From contig DIPO01000042.1 of the NCBI GenBank assembly GCA_002427045.1, positions 1 to 31,738 of the forward strand: a DNA stretch of 31,738 nt, written 5' to 3'. The notes below the pieces were generated by a model, which saw only the letters and a program-made list of their open reading frames with translations, did no database searches and was not told where the DNA came from. The position numbers and the translations under genes were made by a program. Of the stretch, positions 17,201-24,482 are shown piece by piece; position 1 is the stretch's first letter; each line of letters opens with the position of its first letter. The DNA is from Firmicutes bacterium UBA5486 (GTDB lineage: Bacteria > Bacillota > UBA4882 > UBA10575).

Positions 17201-17468
17201 AGATTTAAAAATTAAATTTTCTGCCCGTCCGGTCGAAACAGTAAAAGAAGTTTTATTACTTTATGAAGTTGAGGGAAATAAGCTTAAGCAATTAATAATG
17301 GAGAAAAACAATAACGAATTTGAAGGGCTAATCCCCTGTTCAGAATTTTTACCTGGTTGCTCTATTAAATACCGTTTTGCTATTGTAATGAATAAAGGGA
17401 TGGTTTTACTCTATCCCAACCCAATTTTAGCTTCCCCCTACTTTACAGTACAGGTGGAACAGGACTAG
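14208..17468 (+). CDS. Large multidomain glycoside-hydrolase-like protein, cytoplasmic
   Basis: Protein of 1086 residues. An N-terminal domain (about 1-128) ends in GFDTRGLNYALYELAARVN, like the GH20b/GH67-N domain. A probable TIM-barrel part follows, starting with LRGVVHFF near 131 and running past GLEIIPPVARKN near 401. A helical segment begins around 440 with FGRLSFNPRTTGE, a motif like that of alpha-glucuronidase-type enzymes. At about 690-875 a beta-sandwich carbohydrate-binding-like domain (FDFGSPP, GFGWQD, PGSYLLNL, DGKLEIEF, SALSI) follows. Two Ig-like C-terminal repeats (about 880-985 and 987-1086) share the V.L.Y...IP.YY/F pattern. No signal peptide or anchor is seen. The GTG at 14208 is chosen for the AGAGGTG upstream. 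Family and catalytic residues are not assigned; a glycosidase on oligosaccharides or internal glycans is inference. Its stop overlaps the ferredoxin stop. Confidence 0.8.
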   Translation: MGIKIGIINPNGLELSTQKALDLLIDSFSKQNIPVNFCLYTNQLPSADLFIGTYEKSRVIRDLVEKDLLSLCLTPEALTIQEIQINEENSLMVCGFDTRGLNYALYELAARVNSQSVTAIYKPVNETPFIKLRGVVHFFSGKELRSGWTFPREYWENYFNLLVRNRINTFTLVFDASYFSSPFPFLFYIPEHPEVNPFFNFSEKIRETNLNSLNAFAELATTSGLDFHLGFYNFLSGIPETGTLPATLDGLNITNAESYLFLALKQLIFSSPQINGLDFNFCLEPNQNKYVNQTFFFNTIIKAINETGNHIYLKIDPKQFTSETIQQIIESGTKTVLSSSFWGEYAGLPYPVENNNPFVVPETYRDSALLSSQVNVYGSFPILPWGDPDYIHTILATQKSSGYRGLEIIPPVARKNTSKIQEESPLKPNYQYFKWEYERHWYLYQIFGRLSFNPRTTGEVLIRDFHQRFGEKGNQLAEIYSLAGKVLPLYISLHINKENPNCWPETEVGGVLDYYLRVPPGDPSLFSGFEDFTNNLLTGTITAKISPLYVAKYFKDLGTKILEKIKIIKDYLPRGGEDIIKEWQALLLDFSVLGNFSLYHGWKSQAALELSLFYKTKDLHSLNQAITFLKTARTFWEKMIKLTNEAYQQRLYIQPGITSTHWSKKTILLLEDEKRLKLLKEEYLKRPAFLVGFDFGSPPTESNQDKTDVFSDFYVEQGFTPVNHLSIYNLETGFGWQDIKGLRSVSSPPMRLNDQDLSPLWDNYSKQGNILPYPYENLLINNLVWSRKPATFILNLNPGSYLLNLTFCDRSLEARKHGPMTIKANNRVLAENLTINMGNRVDLREIVEIQDGKLEIEFSCAPQQDWFVSALSISPVTPIIAHTPILHWDISKKPLAIHATVWGIHPIQQVILNYQWEKERGYHMVVMKQVAPHLYCGKIPAAYFDSVSKINYYFTVLDNQGQKVSHGSYGSPLSVVLAKQENQSPFFFHSTPAKTTYQDLKIKFSARPVETVKEVLLLYEVEGNKLKQLIMEKNNNEFEGLIPCSEFLPGCSIKYRFAIVMNKGMVLLYPNPILASPYFTVQVEQD

Positions 17469-17650
17469 CCAGTTTCAATAGCACTCGTAGGGCATCCATC
17501 GGCAGCTTCCTGAGCACAAGATTCATGAGCTTCAGGTACATCTTCACTGATTGCCTTAGCTTTTTCATCATCCCAATCAAATACTTCCGGGCATGTACTT
17601 ATACATAACCCGCATGCTATACAAAGATCTGGATCAACTTTTACTTTCAT
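17465..17650 (-). CDS. Single-cluster [4Fe-4S] ferredoxin, Thermotoga type
   Basis: Protein of 61 residues. Cys10, Cys13, Cys16 and Cys53 match the [4Fe-4S] ligands of Thermotoga maritima ferredoxin, and Cys20 with Cys45 match its disulfide. The ending GCPTSAIETG is typical. It is a small electron carrier for anaerobic oxidoreductases; no partner is visible beside it. The start at 17650 follows AAGGAGGTG; an upstream in-frame ATG at 17695 lies within the repeat end. Its stop codon shares CTAG with the convergent stop of the glycoside-hydrolase-like gene. Confidence 0.93.
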   Translation of the reverse strand: MKVKVDPDLCIACGLCISTCPEVFDWDDEKAKAISEDVPEAHESCAQEAADGCPTSAIETG

Positions 17651-17682
17651 AATTTTCACCTCCTTATCTTGGGTAAACGGAT

Positions 17683-17745
17683 TAAGGAATTGCATAATTC
17701 AATTATTTACGATTCGACCACATATGTAAATTATTAATTCCTTAA
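17683..17745. mobile_element. Shortened MITE-like copy
   Basis: taaggaattgcataatt (17683-17699) and the following caattattta match the left end of the 24311 element. The right end, aattattaattccttaa (17729-17745), is a slightly altered inverted copy. The interior is nearly all deleted, leaving about 63 bp between the two ends. It lies in the 5' region of the ferredoxin gene. Confidence 0.65.
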
Positions 17746-17754
17746 TTTATAAAT

Positions 17755-17784
17755 TTTATACGATACTTTACAGGCTTTTTACAA
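17755..17784 (-). promoter_or_regulatory. Possible ferredoxin promoter
   Basis: On the minus strand TTGTAA (17779-17784), an 18-base spacer and TATAAA (17755-17760). The transcript would read through the short MITE-like copy into the ferredoxin. Moderate match only. Confidence 0.35.
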
Positions 17785-17843
17785 TTTTTGTTGAAGTATT
17801 AATTTAAGAGAATTGTTGAATTTCTAAAGACACCCCTATTATT

Positions 17844-17866
17844 TTTAGACAATTCCTAGTAAAGCT
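17844..17866. repeat. Internal fragment of the MITE-like family
   Basis: tttagacaattcctagtaaa continuing to gct matches 12311-12333 of element A1 except for two bases. No terminal repeats are attached, so it is a decayed remnant or the far part of the neighbouring short copy. Confidence 0.5.
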
Positions 17867-17882
17867 TATTTGTGTTGTTATA

Positions 17883-17910
17883 TTGACTTAAAACTATGAC
17901 AGAATATATA
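17883..17910 (+). promoter_or_regulatory. Possible promoter of the response regulator
   Basis: TTGACT (17883-17888), a 16-base spacer and TATATA (17905-17910), with the TTG start codon about 79 bases downstream. Confidence 0.5.
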
Positions 17911-17988
17911 AGCAATAGATTACGATTGAATCTTAAATTTCAATCATCAATCATAAAAACCGGTGATCTTCTTTAAGGAGGAATAATA

Positions 17989-18435
17989 TTGGGTACTATC
18001 TTACCTTTAAAGAATCAAGAAAAACAAAAAAGTAATGGTGTTTTAATCGTTGATGACATGCGAATCATGCGTTTAGTTCTCTCTTCTATCCTTAAAGACG
18101 CTGGTATCCCTATTCTAGGAGAAGCTACTAATGGCCGCGAAGCTTTGGAAATGTATTCTAGCATAAGACCAGCAGTAGTTGTTTTAGATATCTTAATGCC
18201 AGTTATGGACGGTTTTACAGCTTTAGAAAAGCTTATGGCTTATGATTCTGAAGCAAATGTAGTTATTTGTTCAACTCTACAGCAAAAATTTCACATTACC
18301 AAGGCCTTAAAAGCAGGTGCAAAAGATTTTTTAATTAAACCCTTCCGCCCTGATTTAGTAAGAAAAGTAGTGCAAAGCCTTCTTCTAAAAAATACTACCG
18401 TCCATCAATATCCAAGTTATTTAATTTTAGATTAA
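17989..18435 (+). CDS. Stand-alone CheY-like response regulator
   Basis: Protein of 148 residues that is a single receiver domain with a short N-terminal lead. The acidic pocket is Asp22/Asp23, the phospho-acceptor Asp67 (VVVLDILMP), the switch Ser95 (VVICSTL) and Lys117 (FLIKPF). No output domain follows, so it acts on a partner protein, as CheY or Spo0F do. The TTG start follows AAGGAGGAATAATA. No histidine kinase or chemotaxis gene is in the window, so the partner is unknown. Confidence 0.92.
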   Translation: MGTILPLKNQEKQKSNGVLIVDDMRIMRLVLSSILKDAGIPILGEATNGREALEMYSSIRPAVVVLDILMPVMDGFTALEKLMAYDSEANVVICSTLQQKFHITKALKAGAKDFLIKPFRPDLVRKVVQSLLLKNTTVHQYPSYLILD

Positions 18436-18500
18436 GCAATCCGGATATCCGTGAATAGGTCAATCTTAACTACTATATAATTTCTTAAATTAAAAGAAAG

Positions 18501-18523
18501 GCCGAATTATGCGGCTATTATTT
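18501..18523 (+). terminator. Weak hairpin between convergent genes
   Basis: gccg ... cggc (18501-18504 with 18512-18515) followed by tattattttta. The stem is short. It is the only terminator-like structure between the response regulator and gerW. Confidence 0.35.
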
Positions 18524-18548
18524 TTACCTATCCTCGTTTTCTACTTCT

Positions 18549-18983
18549 TTAATATACTGGAACTTCTGCTTGTTCTTCTTTTTTTTCACCTTTGGCTACA
18601 AAGTTTTGGACTTTATCGATAATCTGCGGAGCCACATCAACAATCCTATCTACTAAAATATTACCATCGATCGGCAATAATCTAGTCTGTTCTTTACCTA
18701 CTACCAAAAAAGCTACCGGATTTAGAGTAATCCCTGCTCCACTACCACCACCAAAAGGAAGGTTTCCCTTATCTATTTCTTCAAAACCTTTTCTCTCCTT
18801 TTTTTGAGTACCAGCAAACTCACTACCACCAGCTGCAAACCCAAATGAAACTCTTGACACTGGGATGATTACACTTCCATCAATCGTTTCTACCGGGTCA
18901 CCGAGAATAGTGTTGACATCAACCATATCTTTAATACTTTCCATAGCCGTTTTCATTAACCCCTCAATTGGGTGTCCCTGCAT
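18549..18983 (-). CDS. gerW: Spore protein GerW (YtfJ family)
   Basis: Protein of 144 residues. The start MQGHPIEGLMKTAMESIKDM and the motifs SVIIPVSRVSFGFAAGGSEF and FGGGSGAGITLNPVAFLVV are characteristic of YtfJ/GerW. In Bacillus it is a spore protein needed for normal germination, especially the response to L-alanine. It overlaps the upstream DUF2953 gene by 20 bases, the same pairing as ytfI-ytfJ, and has GGAGGGAG before its ATG. Confidence 0.95.
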   Translation of the reverse strand: MQGHPIEGLMKTAMESIKDMVDVNTILGDPVETIDGSVIIPVSRVSFGFAAGGSEFAGTQKKERKGFEEIDKGNLPFGGGSGAGITLNPVAFLVVGKEQTRLLPIDGNILVDRIVDVAPQIIDKVQNFVAKGEKKEEQAEVPVY

Positions 18984-19641
18984 CTTTTCTCCCTCCCAAT
19001 GCTTCTATGATAAATTCCTTGATCCCGGTAAAAATAATATGTCCTAACTCAATCTCAAATATACAGTCCAACAGCGACTCCCAGGTTGTTCCGGTAAAAC
19101 AAGGGATCACTACTACCCTAGGTAATTTTTTAAAATTATATACGCTTTGAAGATAACCCATAGTTACTCCTTTAGCCACCCAGAGCAAGCCGATTACTCT
19201 TCCGGTAACCGCGGGATCATCCCTACCAATAACTGTACGCCAGACTAATCGGGTAAATTTTCCCCTTTTCTCCAGCTTTTCTGCAACACTTACCCAGCGT
19301 CGATATTTTTTTGGTAAAAAAAGATAAAACAAAGTCCCGCCAAGGCCATATTTCTTTAAAGCTGATTCAATATCCATAATCTCAGCAACTAAAGTATATA
19401 GATCCTTATTAATTTCTTTTTTTGTTTTATCTCCCGGACCCTTAGTGAGCTGAATTTGCTTAATACTTTCCATAGAATATATTTTAGTTATTGGAACCTG
19501 ATACTTCCAAAAATATAAACCTCGAAACCCCATCTCCATAAGAAAATAATCATCTTTATCTTTACGATGATAATGAAGGTGAAAATTAACAGGGGAAAAG
19601 AGAATAAAAATAAAAAGAATAATATAAATAATTGATGGCAA
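18964..19641 (-). CDS. DUF2953 protein (YtfI-like)
   Basis: Protein of 225 residues. An N-terminal hydrophobic segment (about 4-18, IIYIILFIFILFSPV) anchors it in the membrane, followed by a soluble part with GLLWVAKGVTMGYLQS, and TTWESLLDCIFEIELGHII near the C-terminus, typical of this family. The TTG start follows GGGGGAATAGTT. It is translationally coupled to gerW, as in Bacillus, so a spore role is likely; the molecular function is unknown. Confidence 0.88.
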   Translation of the reverse strand: MPSIIYIILFIFILFSPVNFHLHYHRKDKDDYFLMEMGFRGLYFWKYQVPITKIYSMESIKQIQLTKGPGDKTKKEINKDLYTLVAEIMDIESALKKYGLGGTLFYLFLPKKYRRWVSVAEKLEKRGKFTRLVWRTVIGRDDPAVTGRVIGLLWVAKGVTMGYLQSVYNFKKLPRVVVIPCFTGTTWESLLDCIFEIELGHIIFTGIKEFIIEALGGRKDAGTPN

Positions 19642-19699
19642 AACTATTCCCCCTTTATGAACTAAGAATAGTTTGCCACCTTTTACAAATAAACTTTCC

Positions 19700-22405
19700 T
19701 TATTTCAATTTTTTACTAATATACCTGCCAATAAAAGAGACTAGTTCTGCTACTAAAACAGAAACTATTGCTCCTACAGCCACTATAATCCAGGCTACTG
19801 AGGTTAACTGTCTAGTATTAAAGATCTTCATGAAGAAAGGGTGTGAGACTACAATAAACTGCATTAATCCAGAGATTAATACTGCACCTAAAAGATAGGG
19901 GTTTGCCCAAAGCTTAATCTTAATTAAAGAACGAGATTCGGAACGACAAGCAAAAACATAACTAAGCTGTGAAAAAACTAAAGTTGAAAAAGCCATTGTT
20001 CGTGCTACTTGTAATCCAGCCCCAGCATGTAGTGCTAATAGAAAAACTGCAATAGTAATAATACCAATAGTCGTACCTTGTATTAAGATTCTAAAACCCA
20101 AACCTCTACTGAATATTCCTTCTTGCGGCGAACGCGGTTTTTCCCTCATTAACTCGCTTTCCAATGGTTCTACCCCCAGAGCTACTGCTGGCAAACCATC
20201 AGTAACTAAGTTAATCCAAAGAATCTGCAACGGTAAAAGAGGTAGCGGCAGGCCACCTAGAATAGCTAAAAACATGGTAAGGATCTCTCCGATATTACAT
20301 CCTAACAGATAACGGATAAATTTGCGGATATTACTATAAATTCCTCTGCCTTCTTCTACAGCAGCTACAATACTGGCAAAATTATCATCAGTTATTACCA
20401 TGGCAGAAGCTTCTTTTGTCACATCAGTTCCACTAATTCCCATTGCCACTCCAATATCAGCTTCTTTGACTGCTGGGGCATCATTAACCCCATCACCAGT
20501 CATGGCCACCACTTCTCCCCTTTGTTTTAAAGCCTTAACCACAGTTAACTTATGATAAGGATTAACCCGTGCAAAAATGTCAACCTTATCAATGATCTTA
20601 ATTAGTTCTTCCTGAGATAAATTATCCAGATCAGTTCCAGTAAGAAGCAACCCTTCAGGGCGTAATAAACCAAGCTCTTTACCTATGGCTTTTGCCGTCC
20701 CCGGAAAATCACCTGTAATCATTATGGTTCTAATTCCTGCCCGTTGACAATTTTCTATTGCTGCTTTAACTTCTGGACGAGGAGGATCAATCATCCCTAT
20801 TAAACCAATAAAAATTAGATCTTTTTCATCATATTCAGTTAATTTACCTTTTTTTTCAGTAGGGCGATAAGCAAGAGCTAACACTCTTAAAGAACGAGAA
20901 GCCATAGATTCTATTGTCTTCATTATAATTTGTTTTTCATAATTTTGAAGAGGTATTTCCTTTCCTTTCCAGCGGACTTGTGTCGAAGACTTAAGTAAAA
21001 GATCAGCAGCACCTTTAACATATATAAAATAACGATCTTCTTGCTTAACTAATACACTCATTCGTTTTCGTTCAGAAGTAAAAGGATTTTCGGCTATTCG
21101 CTGTACCTCTTCTCTCTTAAAACCAGCCTTTAACCCTAATGCTAATAAAGCTCCTTCCGTAGGATCCCCCGAAAGTTTCCATTGATTAAGCTTCTCATCC
21201 TTGGTTAGGTTAGAATTATTACAATAAAATCCGGCAGACAATAACAGCCTCATTCCCCATAGATCCGGAAAACCTTTTCCCTCAGATAAAGGATTAATTT
21301 CTTTACCTCTCCAGATAAATTTTCCGGCAGGTTCAAAACCTTTTCCAGTAACATTAATTTCTTCTCCACCAAGATAACAAGTGGTAACCATCATCTGATT
21401 TTGAGTTAAAGTTCCTGTTTTATCTGAACAGATGACAGTTGCACAACCGAGCGTCTCTACAGCAGGTAAACGCCGTATAATTACAGACCTTTTAATCATC
21501 CGCTGGACACCCAAGGCCAACGAAATTGTGACAATCGCCGGCAAGCCTTCCGGAATCGCTGCTACTGCTAAACTTACCGCAGAAAGAAACATCATCCTAA
21601 AATTCTCACCACGGCGAAGACCAATTACTCCTACCAATAGACAAATACCTATACAAATTAAAACTAATATCTTGCCAAGATGGTCTAGACGCTGCTGTAA
21701 AGGTGTAGGCCCACTCTCACTTTTGACTAATAAACCAGCAATCTTTCCCAATTCTGTTGACATTCCGGTAGAAACCACTACTCCGATTCCCCGGCCTCTG
21801 GTAATCGTAGTTCCTGCATACAGCATATTTTTTCGATCGCCAAGTTCAAGCTGGATCGAATCTAAAGCTAAACTAGTCTTGGTTACAGGAATCGACTCCC
21901 CAGTAAGCGGAGATTCATCAGCCTCTAACCCGCTTAATTCCATCAGTCTAATATCTGCTGCTACTCTATCTCCTGCTTCTAAATGAATTAAATCTCCAGG
22001 TACTACCTGTCGGGCAGGTAGCATTATTAGATTTCCTGATCTAATTACACGGGCTTGTGGGGCTGAAAGTTCCCGTAAAGCTTCAAGAGAACGTTCTGCC
22101 CGATATTCCTGAACAAAACCCAGAATGGCATTTAAAAAAATGATTGCTAAAATTGTAAAAGCATCATTCCATTCCCCTAATGCTACTGAAATTACAACCG
22201 CTCCCAATAAAACCATAACCATAAAATCAGCAAATTCAGAAAAAAATAATCTCCAAGGTGAAAACGTACCCTTTGTTTCCAAACAATTTTCTCCATACTT
22301 TTCCATTCTTACCTTGGCTTCAGAATGACTTAAACCTGATTCTAGATCAGTTTTTAACTCTTTGATTAACTCCGTCGGTACCATTTGCCACGATCGTTTG
22401 GACAA
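19700..22405 (-). CDS. SERCA-type calcium-transporting P-type ATPase
   Basis: Protein of 901 residues from the chosen TTG start. Actuator-loop TGES at 168-171, the PEGLP membrane motif at 285-289, the phosphorylated Asp328 in CSDKTGTLT, the nucleotide-binding KGA segment, the hinge TGDGVNDAPA and the NLVTDGLPA segment are all present. The PEGLP and N..TD residues fit type IIA calcium pumps, which move Ca2+ across the membrane using ATP. GGGGTG lies six bases before the TTG at 22405; a GTG at 22414 is the alternative. It lies 58 bases upstream of the DUF2953-gerW pair, on the same strand. Confidence 0.92.
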   Translation of the reverse strand: MSKRSWQMVPTELIKELKTDLESGLSHSEAKVRMEKYGENCLETKGTFSPWRLFFSEFADFMVMVLLGAVVISVALGEWNDAFTILAIIFLNAILGFVQEYRAERSLEALRELSAPQARVIRSGNLIMLPARQVVPGDLIHLEAGDRVAADIRLMELSGLEADESPLTGESIPVTKTSLALDSIQLELGDRKNMLYAGTTITRGRGIGVVVSTGMSTELGKIAGLLVKSESGPTPLQQRLDHLGKILVLICIGICLLVGVIGLRRGENFRMMFLSAVSLAVAAIPEGLPAIVTISLALGVQRMIKRSVIIRRLPAVETLGCATVICSDKTGTLTQNQMMVTTCYLGGEEINVTGKGFEPAGKFIWRGKEINPLSEGKGFPDLWGMRLLLSAGFYCNNSNLTKDEKLNQWKLSGDPTEGALLALGLKAGFKREEVQRIAENPFTSERKRMSVLVKQEDRYFIYVKGAADLLLKSSTQVRWKGKEIPLQNYEKQIIMKTIESMASRSLRVLALAYRPTEKKGKLTEYDEKDLIFIGLIGMIDPPRPEVKAAIENCQRAGIRTIMITGDFPGTAKAIGKELGLLRPEGLLLTGTDLDNLSQEELIKIIDKVDIFARVNPYHKLTVVKALKQRGEVVAMTGDGVNDAPAVKEADIGVAMGISGTDVTKEASAMVITDDNFASIVAAVEEGRGIYSNIRKFIRYLLGCNIGEILTMFLAILGGLPLPLLPLQILWINLVTDGLPAVALGVEPLESELMREKPRSPQEGIFSRGLGFRILIQGTTIGIITIAVFLLALHAGAGLQVARTMAFSTLVFSQLSYVFACRSESRSLIKIKLWANPYLLGAVLISGLMQFIVVSHPFFMKIFNTRQLTSVAWIIVAVGAIVSVLVAELVSFIGRYISKKLK

Positions 22406-22480
22406 AATATTCACCCCGTCTGAAGTTTATCTCTCTATACTTATGCCGGGGGGAAAGAGAAATATGTCCGTAGTTTTGCA

Positions 22481-22509
22481 TTGCTAACAATATTAACTGA
22501 TGTTATACT
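22481..22509 (+). promoter_or_regulatory. Promoter of rqcH
   Basis: TTGCTA (22481-22486), a 17-base spacer and TATACT (22504-22509) with an extended TG (22501-22502). The distance to the start codon is 22 bases, so the leader is short. Confidence 0.7.
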
Positions 22510-22531
22510 GAAAGACACTGGAGGAATTAAT

Positions 22532-24298
22532 ATGCCTTTTGATGCTTTATCCATCTCCGTGCTAAAAAAAGAATTAAATAATGCTTTATCTAATAGCCGG
22601 ATAGAAAAGATCTTTCAACCAAAGAAGCAAATGCTTCTTTTTGAAGTCTTTCATCCCTTTCCTAAAAGAGAATTAAGATTATTGATCTCTATTCATCCGC
22701 AATTTTTTCGAACCCACCTCATATCAGAAAAGCCTAGCAATCCGCAACAACCTCCGGCTTTTTGTATGTTACTCCGTAAGTATCTTCAAGGAGGAAGAAT
22801 TCTTCAGATTGAACAACCTCCCTGGGAGAGAGTGATCTTTTTTCGGATTGAAAATTTCCAACCCGGCTTGGGATTAACCACTTTTTCTTTAATCTTTGAA
22901 GCTATGGGGAGAAATAGTAACCTAATTCTAATTGACGCAAACAAAGTGATTATTGATGCTTTAAAACGTTTTCCTGTAAGTCCTAAACAAAACAGGGAAA
23001 TTATGCCTGGCGAAACCTATAAGTTACCACCGGCTCCCGCTCGTTACCATCCGGGGAACCTAAAACTATCAACTTTGCAAAAAATTATTGATCTTTCTTC
23101 CCCCAACCTAAAACTTAATAACTTACTTTCCAGAGAAGTTTTTGGTCTCTCTCGGCCTTTAATTCTTGAAATTCTTAAGCGAGCTGAAATTCCTTCTGAG
23201 ACAACTGCTGGCGAATGTAATCACGAGATGTCAAGCCGGATATTTAAGAGCTTAGATGATTTAAATCAATTTTTGGTAAATGATCTGCATTCAGTTTTTA
23301 TATTTTCTGAACCCGGGATACCTATTGATTTTTTCCCGTATAAACCTTTACATTTACCCGAGAATAACTTAGTTTCAGTTCCTAACCTTAATACTGCAAT
23401 TGAATCTACTCTCCATCAACAAAATAGGCAGGATTCACTAGAACATAGGGCTGAGCAATTGCACAAAATTTTAAAAGACCGCAAAAAAAAGGCTCTAAGA
23501 AAGAAAGAGAAGCAGGAAAAAGAGCTTAGTAAAGCGGAAGATGCCGATAGATACCGGCTATTTGGCGAATTAATCACTGTTTATTTAAAAGATATTTCGC
23601 GTGGTCAAAGTGAGTTTGTTGCCCATAATTATTATGATCCTAAAGGTGGTACAATTCTTATTCCTTTAGACCCTGCTCTAAACCCTGTGGAAAATTCCCA
23701 GTTATATTATAAAAAATATAATAAGGCTAAAAAAGGCCAGAAAAAAATCAGTCAACAACTGAGAAAAACTGAAATGGAATTAGAGTATTATGAATCATTA
23801 GAGAATTCACTACAGGATCCGCTTTCATTCAATAATTTAATAGAAATCGAAGAAGAAATGGTAAAAACAGGGCTACTTAAAGTAAAAAAACAACCAAAAG
23901 CTCGCCATCGAACTCCTGTTACCAAACCAAATTCCTTCATATCCAGTGATGGATCTGAAATCCTAGTTGGAAGAAATAATAGTCAGAATGATACCCTGAC
24001 CATGAAAATAGCCTCAACCAATGATCTCTGGCTGCATACACAGAAAATCCCTGGAAGCCATGTAATTATTCGCTCCCAAGGATCAGCAATCAGTAATGAA
24101 ACTCTAGTAGAAGCTGCTAATTTAGCCGTTTATTTTAGTAAAGCAAGGGGTTCCAGCAAAATTGCAGTAGATTATACAGAAAAACGTCATGTCCGGAAAC
24201 CCAAAGGTTCGCCGCCCGGTTTTGTTCTTTATGATAATTTTAAGACTATTATCATTGATCCGGATCCTAAAATAATAGAAAAGTTCAAACTAAAATAG
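22532..24298 (+). CDS. rqcH: Ribosome quality control factor RqcH (NFACT family)
   Basis: Protein of 588 residues. The NFACT-N domain starts at MPFDALSISVLKKEL and contains EAMGRNSNLILID. A charged coiled-coil middle (about 305-440) is followed by the NFACT-R domain with DLWLHTQKIPGSHVIIRS, KARGSSKIAVDYTEKRHVRKPKG and PPGFVLYDNFKT. RqcH binds stalled 50S-peptidyl-tRNA complexes and drives alanine tailing. The ATG at 22532 follows GGAGGAATTAAT; a frame start further upstream at 22481 would overlap the promoter. It is also known as a fibronectin-binding-like protein (FbpA), an older name for the same family. Confidence 0.95.
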   Translation: MPFDALSISVLKKELNNALSNSRIEKIFQPKKQMLLFEVFHPFPKRELRLLISIHPQFFRTHLISEKPSNPQQPPAFCMLLRKYLQGGRILQIEQPPWERVIFFRIENFQPGLGLTTFSLIFEAMGRNSNLILIDANKVIIDALKRFPVSPKQNREIMPGETYKLPPAPARYHPGNLKLSTLQKIIDLSSPNLKLNNLLSREVFGLSRPLILEILKRAEIPSETTAGECNHEMSSRIFKSLDDLNQFLVNDLHSVFIFSEPGIPIDFFPYKPLHLPENNLVSVPNLNTAIESTLHQQNRQDSLEHRAEQLHKILKDRKKKALRKKEKQEKELSKAEDADRYRLFGELITVYLKDISRGQSEFVAHNYYDPKGGTILIPLDPALNPVENSQLYYKKYNKAKKGQKKISQQLRKTEMELEYYESLENSLQDPLSFNNLIEIEEEMVKTGLLKVKKQPKARHRTPVTKPNSFISSDGSEILVGRNNSQNDTLTMKIASTNDLWLHTQKIPGSHVIIRSQGSAISNETLVEAANLAVYFSKARGSSKIAVDYTEKRHVRKPKGSPPGFVLYDNFKTIIIDPDPKIIEKFKLK

Positions 24299-24310
24299 GA
24301 TTCCCAAATT

Positions 24311-24462
24311 TAAGGAATTGCATAATTCAATTATTTAAGATTTAAACATAATATATTGATAGCCCCACTAGTAATTGTCTAGTCTCAGACAATTACCTCG
24401 AATACTAGTTAAACACTATATATTGTTGTTAAATATATTCTTAGTAATTATGCAATTCCTCA
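24311..24462. mobile_element. MITE-like palindromic element A2 (152 bp)
   Basis: Terminal repeats taaggaattgcataatt (24311-24327) and aattatgcaattcctca (24446-24462), matching in 16 of 17 positions when inverted. The central perfect stem gtaattgtct-agtctc-agacaattac (24371-24396) is flanked by actagt (24367-24372 and 24404-24409). It is in the opposite orientation to the 12229 element. It fills almost the whole gap between the convergent rqcH and the DctP-type gene, and may therefore also terminate both transcripts. Confidence 0.85.
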
Positions 24463-24482
24463 AAAAGGAAACCCTATTTTTA

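Larger units (their letters stand above)
17651..17988. other. Divergent intergenic region between ferredoxin and response regulator
   Basis: This 338-base stretch holds no gene. It contains a short MITE-like copy (17683-17745), a second fragment of the same family (17844-17866), a possible minus-strand promoter for the ferredoxin (17755-17784) and a plus-strand promoter for the response regulator (17883-17910). Confidence 0.6.

Noticed and set aside
21432..21986. 184-codon plus-strand frame
   Set aside because: It lies fully antisense to the calcium ATPase catalytic region, has no binding site and translates to low-complexity Pro/Thr/Ile/Arg-rich sequence; a shadow frame.
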